Source: an uncultured Clostridia bacterium (GTDB lineage: Bacteria > Bacillota > Clostridia > Peptostreptococcales > Anaerovoracaceae). From it: a DNA stretch of 6,257 bases. Below, piece after piece: positions 1 to 6,139 of this stretch. Numbering within the stretch: the stretch's first letter is position 1; each line of letters starts with the position of its first letter. Below the pieces are notes generated by a model that worked only from the letters and a program-made list of their open reading frames with translations, ran no database searches and was not told the DNA's origin. Both the position numbers and the translations under genes were made by a program. The stretch is from NCBI GenBank assembly GCA_946402595.1, contig CAMIWY010000089.1:1-6257 (forward strand), read 5' to 3'.

Positions 1-122
1 ACGGATTCAAACTTGTCAACTTCACATCTGACAAGAGTCCTGATGAGATCATCGGCACTATGGTCAGAGTAGAGATAACCGAGAGCAAGACATTCAGCCT
101 CGAAGGAAGGGAAGTCCGGTAA
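1..122 (+). CDS. miaB: tRNA-2-methylthio-N6-dimethylallyladenosine synthase, C-terminal end (5' truncated)
   Basis: Only the last 39 codons are present, read in the frame whose first full codon is at position 3 and ending at TAA 120-122. They translate to a TRAM domain tail with FKLVNF, a D-K-S segment, an IIGTMVRVEITESKTFSL stretch and a final GREVR. In the methylthiotransferase family the TRAM domain binds the tRNA substrate. The KLVNF...IG..V.V.IT...T.SL.G pattern is the usual end of MiaB, the radical-SAM iron-sulfur enzyme that adds the 2-methylthio group to i6A37 of tRNAs reading UNN codons. The radical-SAM core is outside the window, so a paralogue such as MtaB or RimO cannot be fully excluded, although the tail fits MiaB best. 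The next gene starts 25 nt downstream with no terminator between, which suggests co-transcription with cls. Confidence 0.75.
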   Translation, partial: GFKLVNFTSDKSPDEIIGTMVRVEITESKTFSLEGREVR

Positions 123-147
123 TACAGGCAGGAGATAATTCCATATC

Positions 148-1632
148 ATGGCAGACATATTCAATTCACTAATTGAATATATGACGTTCTCTCATATCAT
201 GGTGTTTATCTACATACTCAACACCATCATTTCGCTCGGCCTGATTTTCGTTGACACCAACAAGTCAGCCACAGCTATCATGGCATGGATAATGATACTG
301 TACATACTTCCGGCCGTCGGACTGTTCATGTATCTCATCCTGTCTCAGAATATAGCCAGAATGAAGATATTCCGCATGACAGCGGACGAAGAGGCCGGTC
401 TCGGAACTTTGCTGGAGTGGCAGAAAGAAGCCGTAAGAAAGGGAATTTCGGACAATCCAGAAGATGAGACATATAAGTGGCGCAACATGATCCTGCTCAA
501 TCTTGATTACGCCGATTCTCTTCTTATCGACTGCAAGGACATCGAGCTGATATATGACGGACAGGAGATGTTCGACAGACTGCTTGAGGACATACGCAAT
601 GCAAAATACACCATCAAGCTCTGCTACTACATAATCAGGGATGATGACACCGGAAAAGAGCTGATAGAGCTTCTTACACGTAAGGCACAGGAGGGCGTCA
701 AGGTCAGACTTCTGATAGATGCACTCGGTAGCAGAAGCATAGGATACAGTGAGCTGAGAGCGTTCAGAAAAGCAGGCGGCAGGTATGCCTACTTCTTCAA
801 GCCTCTCATACGCCACATGTACTTCAGGATCAATTACCGCAATCACAGAAAGCTTGCTGTAATAGACAACGAAACAGGGTATATCGGCGGCTTCAATATA
901 GCTGATGAATATCTGGGTAAGTCAAAGAAGTTCGGATACTGGAGAGATACCCAGATGATCATTAAAGGCAATGTCATTGCCGCACTGAACGAAAGGTTCT
1001 ATCAGGACTGGCGCTATGCATCCAAGGAGAAGCTTGATATCGTCGAGCAGTCGATCAAATACGCCTACAAGTCTGATCTCGGGAGGATACCTGTACAGAT
1101 AGTATCATGCGGTCCTGAGTCGGATAAGGAAGAAATCAAGCGCAGCATGATGAAGATGATCACAGGAGCCCGTGAGAGCATATTCATACAGACTCCGTAT
1201 CTGGTCCCTGACACACCGATGCTTGATTCACTCGCGATGGCTGCAAGATCCGGGCTCGATGTACGGATCATGATCCCGTCGATGCCTGATCATCCTTTTG
1301 TTTACAGAACAACACTGTATAACGCCGGCAAGCTCATAAAAGAAGGAGCGCACATATATATCTACAACAACGGCTTCCTTCACGCCAAGACGCTCACAGT
1401 GGACGGTGAGGTCTCCACAGCGGGATCATGCAATTTTGACATAAGAAGCTTCAGACTCAACTTCGAATCAAATGCTTTCATCTACGACCGCGAGGTAACC
1501 GGCAGGATGAATGCACAGTTCGAAGAGGACATGAAGCTTTCAAGGGAATATACGCAGGCAGACAGAGACAATATCAGCCTGTATGAAAGACTTGCAGAGT
1601 CTATCTCAAGACTTCTGACAGAGATACTCTAG
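148..1632 (+). CDS. cls: Cardiolipin synthase, phospholipase D superfamily
   Basis: This 494-residue membrane enzyme should condense two phosphatidylglycerol molecules into cardiolipin and glycerol. Two hydrophobic N-terminal segments (about residues 15-35 and 41-65) match the family's membrane anchor. Two phospholipase D domains follow, each with an intact HxKxxxxD motif: H233-R-K235...D240, followed by a G-G-F-N-I-A-D-E-Y segment, and H412-A-K414...D419, followed by the G-S-C-N-F-D-I-R-S-F segment typical of bacterial Cls. Length is normal for the family (about 480-510). The ATG at 148 is preceded by AGGAG at 130-134, with a slightly long spacing. Starting at 148 keeps the whole first membrane helix, and the next ATG (181) has no ribosome binding site. 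It lies 25 nt after miaB and 24 nt before the M50 peptidase gene. Other PLD-family transferases are possible but less likely given the anchors plus two HKD motifs. Confidence 0.93.
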   Translation: MADIFNSLIEYMTFSHIMVFIYILNTIISLGLIFVDTNKSATAIMAWIMILYILPAVGLFMYLILSQNIARMKIFRMTADEEAGLGTLLEWQKEAVRKGISDNPEDETYKWRNMILLNLDYADSLLIDCKDIELIYDGQEMFDRLLEDIRNAKYTIKLCYYIIRDDDTGKELIELLTRKAQEGVKVRLLIDALGSRSIGYSELRAFRKAGGRYAYFFKPLIRHMYFRINYRNHRKLAVIDNETGYIGGFNIADEYLGKSKKFGYWRDTQMIIKGNVIAALNERFYQDWRYASKEKLDIVEQSIKYAYKSDLGRIPVQIVSCGPESDKEEIKRSMMKMITGARESIFIQTPYLVPDTPMLDSLAMAARSGLDVRIMIPSMPDHPFVYRTTLYNAGKLIKEGAHIYIYNNGFLHAKTLTVDGEVSTAGSCNFDIRSFRLNFESNAFIYDREVTGRMNAQFEEDMKLSREYTQADRDNISLYERLAESISRLLTEIL

Positions 1633-1656
1633 CAGGACGGGGAAGGACTAATTCAT

Positions 1657-2274
1657 ATGACAGAGACAATTATCACAAAGCTGCTGACGCTTCCGGGTAT
1701 CATCCTCGGACTCAGCCTTCATGAATTTGCACATGCCTGGATGTCTGACAGGCTCGGGGATCCTACACCGAGAAGGCAGGGAAGACTTACTGTAAATCCA
1801 CTTGCTCATATAGACCCGCTCGGATTCGTAGCGCTTCTTCTTGTCGGATTCGGATGGGGCAAGCCTGTAATGATCGATGCAGGTTATTATAAGAACAGAA
1901 GGCGTGATGAGTTCCTCGTTGCGATCGCCGGAGTCACCATGAATCTGATCATAGCTGTGATCCTTTCATTCCCTGCAAAGGCTCTTATGAACATGTATTA
2001 CTCCTCAGGTTCAGCACTTGTAGAGAACATATTCTACATAGTCTATTACGCAGTCAGCATCAACGTATGCCTCATGGTCTTCAACCTGATACCATGTCCG
2101 CCGCTCGACGGATGGAATATCGTGACGCAGATATTCAGACTCGACAGATACAGATGGTGGTACAGGGTATATCAGTACGGACAGTGGATACTGATCTTAC
2201 TGATCGTCGCGAATATCACTGACCTTATCCTGATGCCGGGAGTTACCGCGATAATGCATCTTCTCGGTTTCTGA
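1657..2274 (+). CDS. Site-2 protease family (M50) membrane zinc metallopeptidase, YwhC-like
   Basis: A 205-residue polytopic membrane protein with the hallmarks of the short M50B site-2 proteases. The zinc-binding HExxH is H22-E23-F-A-H26 inside the first hydrophobic segment. It is followed by an R-L-T-x-NPLAHIDPLG stretch (about 43-56) and a GWGKPV segment (67-71) that are characteristic of this subfamily. The third zinc ligand is in N143-L-I-P-C-P-P-L-D151-G152, the NxxPxxxLDG motif. About four to five further hydrophobic segments are visible, near 52-66, 87-108, 125-147 and 172-197. No PDZ domain is present, unlike RseP/RasP. The start follows GGAAGGA at 1641-1647 with 9-nt spacing. The gene is 24 nt downstream of cls and likely in the same operon. 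Members of this short group cleave substrates within the membrane, but the substrate here is unknown and cannot be inferred from the neighbours. Confidence 0.9.
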   Translation: MTETIITKLLTLPGIILGLSLHEFAHAWMSDRLGDPTPRRQGRLTVNPLAHIDPLGFVALLLVGFGWGKPVMIDAGYYKNRRRDEFLVAIAGVTMNLIIAVILSFPAKALMNMYYSSGSALVENIFYIVYYAVSINVCLMVFNLIPCPPLDGWNIVTQIFRLDRYRWWYRVYQYGQWILILLIVANITDLILMPGVTAIMHLLGF

Positions 2275-2301
2275 AAACTGTCCTTTGATCTTATATAAAG
2301 T

Positions 2302-2961
2302 TTAGAAGTAATTCGCAATGCGGCGCAGCTTGGACTGCTCCATGTGATACTCCATAGCCTTGCGGCCGGCTGCAACATTTCTGTTCTCGAAGGCTGCGAA
2401 TATGGCCTTGTGCTCTTCAAGGATAGTTCTGAGATACCCGCCGGTAAATGTCTTTGCCGGGGCAGAGTGCTTCAGATATGTCTGATAGGTTGAAAGTGTT
2501 CTCTGGATCATGCGGTCCTTGGTCCCGGCATATATCGTATTGTGGAACTGTGAATTGAAGCTGAGGACTTTTTCGATGTCGTCCTTGAGTGTATAGAACT
2601 CCATGAACTCCACAGTTTCTCTCAGGACGTCTATGTCATCATCATCCATTCTCCTGATTGCCCATTCCACAGCCTGTATCTCAAAGAGGGACCTGAGATC
2701 GAACAGATCTGAAATGTCGCGCTTTGTAAGTCCTGTGACAAATGCGCCTCTGTTAGGAATGTTTTCTATAAGGCCGTCAGCTTCAAGCTGTCTGAAGGCT
2801 TCTCTGACAGGAGTCCTGCTGACGCCGTATCTCTTGCATACTGCAGCTTCTGTCAGCTTTGAACCTGATTCGAATTCACCTGAAAGGATGTCTTTCTGTA
2901 TTTCCTGGTAAAGGCCTGCCGAGAGGGGCTGGCTGTTCTTTTCAGTATTGCTGATGTCCAT
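2302..2961 (-). CDS. GntR-family transcriptional regulator with FCD domain (FadR subfamily)
   Basis: A 219-residue one-component regulator. Residues about 12-78 form the GntR winged helix-turn-helix, with the recognition-helix signature GVSRTPVREAFRQLEADGLI and wing motif PNRGAFV. Residues about 82-210 form an all-helical FCD effector domain, starting at the FDLRSLFEIQAVEWA segment. Histidines at 140, 184 and 206 fall where FCD proteins place metal ligands, but the usual Asp four residues before the first His is Asn136. ATG at 2961 is preceded by AAGGAG (complement of 2968-2973) with 6-nt spacing, which fixes the start. It is convergent with the M50 gene and divergent from nth. FCD regulators typically sense small carboxylic or sugar acids and often repress themselves. 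No catabolic operon is adjacent, so the effector and main targets are unknown. Confidence 0.92.
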   Translation of the reverse strand: MDISNTEKNSQPLSAGLYQEIQKDILSGEFESGSKLTEAAVCKRYGVSRTPVREAFRQLEADGLIENIPNRGAFVTGLTKRDISDLFDLRSLFEIQAVEWAIRRMDDDDIDVLRETVEFMEFYTLKDDIEKVLSFNSQFHNTIYAGTKDRMIQRTLSTYQTYLKHSAPAKTFTGGYLRTILEEHKAIFAAFENRNVAAGRKAMEYHMEQSKLRRIANYF

Positions 2962-2984
2962 GGATAACTCCTTGAATCAAATAA

Positions 2985-3012
2985 TTGTATTTTATTTGAG
3001 ATATTGTATACT
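2985..3012 (+). promoter_or_regulatory. Candidate sigma-A promoter for nth
   Basis: TTGTAT (2985-2990) and TATACT (3007-3012) are separated by 16 bp. The -10 is good; the -35 matches the consensus only in TTG. Transcription would begin near 3019, giving a leader of about 40 nt to the chosen nth start at 3061. Both hexamers lie inside operator-like elements, so access could depend on the GntR protein. Motif match only. Confidence 0.4.
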
Positions 3013-3014
3013 AT
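3003..3014. promoter_or_regulatory. Candidate GntR/FCD operator, near-palindrome centred on GTATAC
   Basis: ATTGTATACTAT is symmetric at 10 of 12 positions and fits the loose FadR-family consensus tnGTnnnACna reasonably well. A related copy, ATTGTATTTTAT, lies at 2984-2995, with 10 of 12 identities and a 19-bp start-to-start distance. The pair sits between two divergent promoters: one element over the nth -10, the other over the nth -35, and both near or just downstream of the expected gntR transcription start. That position is what an autorepressor site would occupy. AT-rich promoter DNA yields such patterns by chance, so confidence is moderate. Confidence 0.4.
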
Positions 3015-3018
3015 CTTT

Positions 3019-3046
3019 AATATAAAACAAAAACAGAATTTGTCAA
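3019..3046 (-). promoter_or_regulatory. Candidate sigma-A promoter for the gntR-family gene
   Basis: Read on the - strand, a perfect TTGACA -35 (complement of 3041-3046) is followed after 16 bp by TATATT (complement of 3019-3024). Transcription would start near 3012, about 50 nt before the gntR ATG. The -35 lies directly upstream of the nth coding start, so the two genes share a compact control region. Confidence 0.6.
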
Positions 3047-3060
3047 TGAAAGTAACCGAT

Positions 3061-3705
3061 ATGAGTAAGAAAAGACTTATAGATAATAAAAATGTCACTG
3101 AAGTTCTGGATATTCTTGAAACGATGCATCCAGAAGCCGCATGCGCTCTTGAGCACAGAGATCCTTTTGAGCTTATCGTTGCTGTAGCACTGTCAGCTCA
3201 GACGACCGATGTAAGCGTGAACAGGGTAACACCGGAACTGTTCAGGCGGTATCCTGATGCCGGGGCACTGGCAGCTGCCGATCCTGATGAAGTCATGGAG
3301 ATCATCAGGACGATCGGACTGTACAGAAACAAGTCAAAGAATATAGTCCGCCTTGCAGGAAAACTGGTCAGCGATTTCGGAGGAAAAGTGCCGCAGGATT
3401 TTGACAGCCTTGTGACGCTGCCGGGAGTCGGGCGCAAAACAGCCAATGTCGTTCTGGCGGAGGGCTTCGGCGTTCCGAGGATTGCTGTTGACACTCACGT
3501 ATTCCGTGTTGCCAACAGGATAGGCCTTACAGATGAAAAAGACGTTGATGCGACTGAAGAAGCACTGATGAAAAGGATACCTGAGAGCAGCTGGATCAGG
3601 GCTCATCATCTTCTCATTTTCCATGGACGTAAATGCTGCAGTGCCAGAAAACCATCCTGCGAAAACTGCGGACTGAACGAATTATGTATGCACAACAACT
3701 TGTAA
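3061..3705 (+). CDS. nth: Endonuclease III, DNA glycosylase/AP lyase
   Basis: The 214-residue product is a base-excision repair enzyme that removes oxidised pyrimidines and nicks the DNA backbone at the abasic site. The helix-hairpin-helix LPGVGRKTANVV contains catalytic Lys126, and the VDTHVFRV segment supplies catalytic Asp144. The C-terminal [4Fe-4S] loop is complete, with C193-x6-C200-x2-C203-x5-C209. Length matches E. coli Nth (211). The start at 3061 is preferred because the protein then begins MSKKRL like other family members. An ATG at 3046, five codons upstream, and a TTG at 3004 are in frame. The TTG falls within the predicted promoter and is unlikely. The ribosome binding site is weak for all of them (GAAAG at 3048-3052 for the 3061 start). 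It is divergent from gntR and ends 84 nt before pgk with no obvious terminator. Confidence 0.95.
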   Translation: MSKKRLIDNKNVTEVLDILETMHPEAACALEHRDPFELIVAVALSAQTTDVSVNRVTPELFRRYPDAGALAAADPDEVMEIIRTIGLYRNKSKNIVRLAGKLVSDFGGKVPQDFDSLVTLPGVGRKTANVVLAEGFGVPRIAVDTHVFRVANRIGLTDEKDVDATEEALMKRIPESSWIRAHHLLIFHGRKCCSARKPSCENCGLNELCMHNNL

Positions 3706-3718
3706 ATCACATGCAGTA

Positions 3719-3746
3719 TTGATAGAATTAACAAAGTTGGTATAAA
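3719..3746 (+). promoter_or_regulatory. Candidate extended -10 promoter for pgk-tpiA
   Basis: TTGATA (3719-3724) is followed after 16 bp by TATAAA (3741-3746). An extended -10 TGG immediately precedes the -10 (3738-3740). This is the best promoter match in the window and suits a highly expressed glycolytic gene. Transcription would start near 3753, leaving a leader of about 37 nt ending in the ribosome binding site AAGAGG (3775-3780). Confidence 0.65.
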
Positions 3747-3789
3747 CGGATGGAAAAGAAATTCCACTTGTATTAAGAGGACTAAGACA

Positions 3790-4974
3790 ATGAAAAAGAC
3801 AATCAGAGATGTAAAATGGGAAGGCAGAACTGCAGTCATGAGATGTGACTTCAACGTACCTCTGAAGGACGGAGAGATCACAGATGATACAAGAATCAGA
3901 GCTGCTCTTCCTTCAATCAATTATCTTCTTGAAAACGGCGCAAGGATCGTCCTTATGTCACACCTCGGACGTCCTAAGGGTAAGCCTAATCACGAATTCA
4001 GCCTCGCACCTGTTGCTGCAAGACTCAGCGAATACCTCGGCAAGGAAGTAAAATTCGTAGCTTCTGACGCTGTCGTTGATGAGGATGTCAAGAAAGCAGC
4101 TTCAGAACTTACCGCAGGAGACGTTATGCTCATCGAGAACGTAAGATACCGTGCGGAAGAGGAGAAGAATGACCATGATTTTGCCGGTGAGCTTTCAGAA
4201 CTCGGAGACATCTTCGTTCAGGAAGCATTCGGTACATCACACAGGGCTCATGCATCAACAACAGGTATCGCAGCATTCATTCCGGCTGTATCCGGATTCC
4301 TTATCGAAAAGGAACTCAAGTTCCTCGGGGAAGCAGTCAACGATCCTGTAAGACCATTTGCTGCTATCATGGGCGGCGCCAAGGTCAAGGACAAGATCGC
4401 AGTTATCACAAGCCTTCTTGACAAGGTAGATATTCTCATCATCGGCGGAGGAATGGCTTATACATTCTTCAAGGCTCAGGGATATTCGATCGGAACATCA
4501 CTCCTTGATGAAGAAGGCCTTGATCTCGCTAAGAACATTCTTGATCTGGCTAAGGAAAAGGGCGTAAACTTCCTGCTTCCTGTTGATGTCGTTGCAGCAG
4601 ATGAATTCGCCAATGATTCACCTCATGATGTATATCCGGTTGATTCAATCCCGGAAAACAGAATGGGCCTGGACATCGGACCAGCTACCATCAAGCTGTT
4701 CAGCGATACGCTTGCTGAGGCAAAGACAGTTGTATGGAACGGACCTGTAGGCGTATTCGAGATGGAGAATTTTGCAGTCGGCACCAGAGCTATTGCAGAG
4801 TGCCTGGCAGGACTCGATGCCACAACAGTGATCGGCGGCGGTGACAGCGCAGCTGCTGTAACACAGTTCGGTCTCGCAGACAAGATGACTCACATCAGCA
4901 CAGGCGGCGGCGCAAGCCTCGAATTCCTTGAGGGCAAGGAGCTTCCTGGAATAGCTGTTATTGAGGATAAATAA
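3790..4974 (+). CDS. pgk: Phosphoglycerate kinase
   Basis: A cytosolic glycolytic enzyme that transfers phosphate from 1,3-bisphosphoglycerate to ADP, making ATP and 3-phosphoglycerate. The 394-residue length is standard for bacteria. The N-terminal domain carries the substrate-binding elements DFNVP (20-24), TRIR (R35), SHLGRPKG (57-64), ENVR (116-119) and HRAHAS (151-156). The C-terminal nucleotide domain shows GGAKVKDKI (195-203), WNGPVGVFE (316-324), GGGDSA (349-354) and STGGGASLEFL (370-380). One oddity is FVQEAFGTSHR near 142-152, where most PGKs have VNDAFGTAHR. ATG 3790 has AAGAGG 9 nt upstream. tpiA follows after 37 nt without a terminator, so both are probably co-transcribed. A gap gene, often just upstream in Bacillota, is absent here. 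Confidence 0.98.
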   Translation: MKKTIRDVKWEGRTAVMRCDFNVPLKDGEITDDTRIRAALPSINYLLENGARIVLMSHLGRPKGKPNHEFSLAPVAARLSEYLGKEVKFVASDAVVDEDVKKAASELTAGDVMLIENVRYRAEEEKNDHDFAGELSELGDIFVQEAFGTSHRAHASTTGIAAFIPAVSGFLIEKELKFLGEAVNDPVRPFAAIMGGAKVKDKIAVITSLLDKVDILIIGGGMAYTFFKAQGYSIGTSLLDEEGLDLAKNILDLAKEKGVNFLLPVDVVAADEFANDSPHDVYPVDSIPENRMGLDIGPATIKLFSDTLAEAKTVVWNGPVGVFEMENFAVGTRAIAECLAGLDATTVIGGGDSAAAVTQFGLADKMTHISTGGGASLEFLEGKELPGIAVIEDK

Positions 4975-5003
4975 TTAGTTGACGAATAATCAGAAAGGGT
5001 AAA

Positions 5004-5009
5004 ATGTAG
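5004..5009 (+). other. Start-stop (ATG-TAG) minimal ORF before tpiA
   Basis: ATG at 5004-5006 is immediately followed by TAG, lying between the AAAGGG ribosome binding site (4994-4999) and the tpiA ATG at 5012. The Shine-Dalgarno is 4 nt from this ATG and 12 nt from the tpiA ATG, so it is off the optimum for both. It may be chance or may modestly lower tpiA initiation. Confidence 0.3.
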
Positions 5010-5011
5010 AA

Positions 5012-5773
5012 ATGAAGAAGTTTTTAATTGCGGGCAACTGGAAGATGAACAAAACAATCGCTGAGGCAAAGGAGTTTGCTGATGCACTTGCTGCAAAGAA
5101 TTTTGCAAATGCTGAAGAAGTAGCTATTCTGGCTCCGTTCACTCAGCTTGTAACACTCGGTGAGTCTCTCAAGGGAAGCGGCATCGGATTCGGAGCTGAG
5201 AACGTTCACTTTGAGCCATCCGGAGCTTATACAGGCGAGATCTCTGTACCTATGCTCGAGGAGATCGGTGTCAACTACTGCATCGTAGGACACTCCGAGA
5301 GAAGAGAGTATTTTGCTGAAACAGACGAGACCTGCAATCTCAAGCTCAAGGCTCTTATCGCAGCCGGCATCACACCGATCCTCTGTGTTGGTGAATCTCT
5401 TGAAGTAAGAGAGGGAAACGGCGAGCAGACATTTGTTGCTTCACAGCTGGTTGCAGACTTTAAGGGAATGCCTGCTGAAGACGTTGCCAAGGTCGTGATC
5501 GCTTATGAACCTATCTGGGCTATCGGAACCGGCAAAACAGCTACTCCGGACCAGGCTGAAGAGATGTGTGCTTTCATCAGAGGAGTCATGGGCGGAATGT
5601 ACAGCAATGAGATCGCTGATTCAATGCTGATCCTTTACGGCGGAAGCATGAAGGCATCAAATGCAGCTGACCTTCTTGCAAAGCCTGACATCAACGGCGG
5701 ACTTATCGGCGGCGCAAGCCTCAAGATCGATGACTTTTCCGCTATCGTAAATGCAGCTAACGATCTTAAATAG
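5012..5773 (+). CDS. tpiA: Triosephosphate isomerase
   Basis: A 253-residue cytosolic (beta/alpha)8-barrel enzyme that interconverts dihydroxyacetone phosphate and glyceraldehyde 3-phosphate. All catalytic landmarks are present: N9 and K11 in AGNWKMNKT, H94 in VGHSERREYF, and the base E166 in AYEPIWAIGTGKTA. The last motif includes flexible loop 6 (about 167-177), which closes over the substrate. Phosphate-binding elements YGGSMK (209-214) and GGLIGGASL (229-237) are also intact. Length is typical for the family. The start is set by homology (MKKFLIAGNWKMN). Its ribosome binding site AAAGGG (4994-4999) is 12 nt away, which is long, with a start-stop codon pair in between. It is probably transcribed with pgk. 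The hairpin downstream may end or reduce transcription into secG. Confidence 0.98.
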   Translation: MKKFLIAGNWKMNKTIAEAKEFADALAAKNFANAEEVAILAPFTQLVTLGESLKGSGIGFGAENVHFEPSGAYTGEISVPMLEEIGVNYCIVGHSERREYFAETDETCNLKLKALIAAGITPILCVGESLEVREGNGEQTFVASQLVADFKGMPAEDVAKVVIAYEPIWAIGTGKTATPDQAEEMCAFIRGVMGGMYSNEIADSMLILYGGSMKASNAADLLAKPDINGGLIGGASLKIDDFSAIVNAANDLK

Positions 5774-5779
5774 CTGTCA

Positions 5780-5808
5780 TTGACACATAATTTCATCAAT
5801 GTTAATAT
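5780..5808 (+). promoter_or_regulatory. Candidate promoter for secG
   Basis: A perfect -35 TTGACA (5780-5785) begins 7 nt after the tpiA stop codon. After 17 bp comes a weaker -10 TAATAT (5803-5808). Transcription would begin near 5815, inside the left arm of the hairpin that follows, leaving a leader of about 65 nt. A second -10-like TATAAA at 5806-5811 would need a 20-bp spacer and is less likely. Confidence 0.45.
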
Positions 5809-5849
5809 AAAGTGTTCGTTTACGGGGATAACCTGTGACCGGGCACTTT
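5809..5849 (+). other. Long imperfect hairpin between tpiA and secG (structured leader or weak terminator)
   Basis: Positions 5809-5818 pair with 5840-5849 as ten consecutive pairs, including two G-U. After one T/C mismatch (5819 with 5839), 5820-5826 pair with 5832-5838 as seven more pairs, including two G-U. They close a five-base loop GATAA (5827-5831). In RNA this gives a stem of 17 pairs in 41 nt. The right arm ends in TTT followed by AATTCT, not an uninterrupted T run, so a classical intrinsic terminator is not clear on either strand. It could attenuate transcription, protect the 3' end of the pgk-tpiA message, or form part of the secG leader. No known riboswitch class was recognised. 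Confidence 0.5.
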
Positions 5850-5880
5850 AATTCTGATATAAACATTCACGGAGGAAGCT

Positions 5881-6114
5881 ATGCACACAGCTTTAATGAT
5901 AATACTACTTCTGGCAAGTATCATTCTTATAGTCAGCATCCTGCTCCAGTCAGGAAACAGCGATGGCCTTTCGGGTTCGATCGCCGGCGGCGCTGAACAG
6001 CTTTTCGGTAAGCGCAAGAGCAGAGGATATGATGCACTTCTTGCCAGGATCACAACTGTAGCAGCTATTATCTACATAGTAGTATCACTTGCAATTGTTG
6101 CTATTTTCAACTGA
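5881..6114 (+). CDS. secG: Preprotein translocase subunit SecG
   Basis: A 77-residue inner-membrane protein that joins SecY and SecE in the protein-conducting channel and aids SecA-driven export. Two membrane helices are visible (about 4-22 and 55-76), separated by the conserved cytoplasmic loop. That loop includes LLQSG (21-25), LSGSIAGGAEQLFG (30-43) and a basic K-R-K-S-R stretch, followed by ALLARITT at the start of helix two. Length is typical for the family. GGAGG at 5871-5875 lies 5 nt before the ATG. The coding region closes with tandem TGA TAA stops (6112-6117). SecG commonly follows the glycolytic genes in Clostridia, so this placement is expected, though gpmI and eno are not between. 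Confidence 0.96.
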   Translation: MHTALMIILLLASIILIVSILLQSGNSDGLSGSIAGGAEQLFGKRKSRGYDALLARITTVAAIIYIVVSLAIVAIFN

Positions 6115-6139
6115 TAAGCACATTTGAGGTGGACATCAG

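Noticed and set aside
265..846. A 193-codon open frame on the - strand inside cls.
   Set aside because: It lies entirely opposite a gene with intact HKD motifs, shows no recognisable domain, and is a shadow frame.
2274..2304. Possible bidirectional terminator between the convergent M50 and gntR-family genes (AAACT at 2275-2279 against AGTTT at 2299-2303).
   Set aside because: The stem is only five AT-rich pairs with a 19-nt loop, so it is too weak to call.
3004..3060. N-terminal extension of Nth from TTG 3004 (19 extra residues).
   Set aside because: The extension overlaps predicted promoter and operator DNA, has no ribosome binding site, and is absent from typical Nth proteins.
3751..3766. 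Small inverted repeat TGGAA/TTCCA in the pgk leader.
   Set aside because: The five-pair stem is weak and the predicted transcription start near 3753 falls inside its left arm, so it is probably chance.
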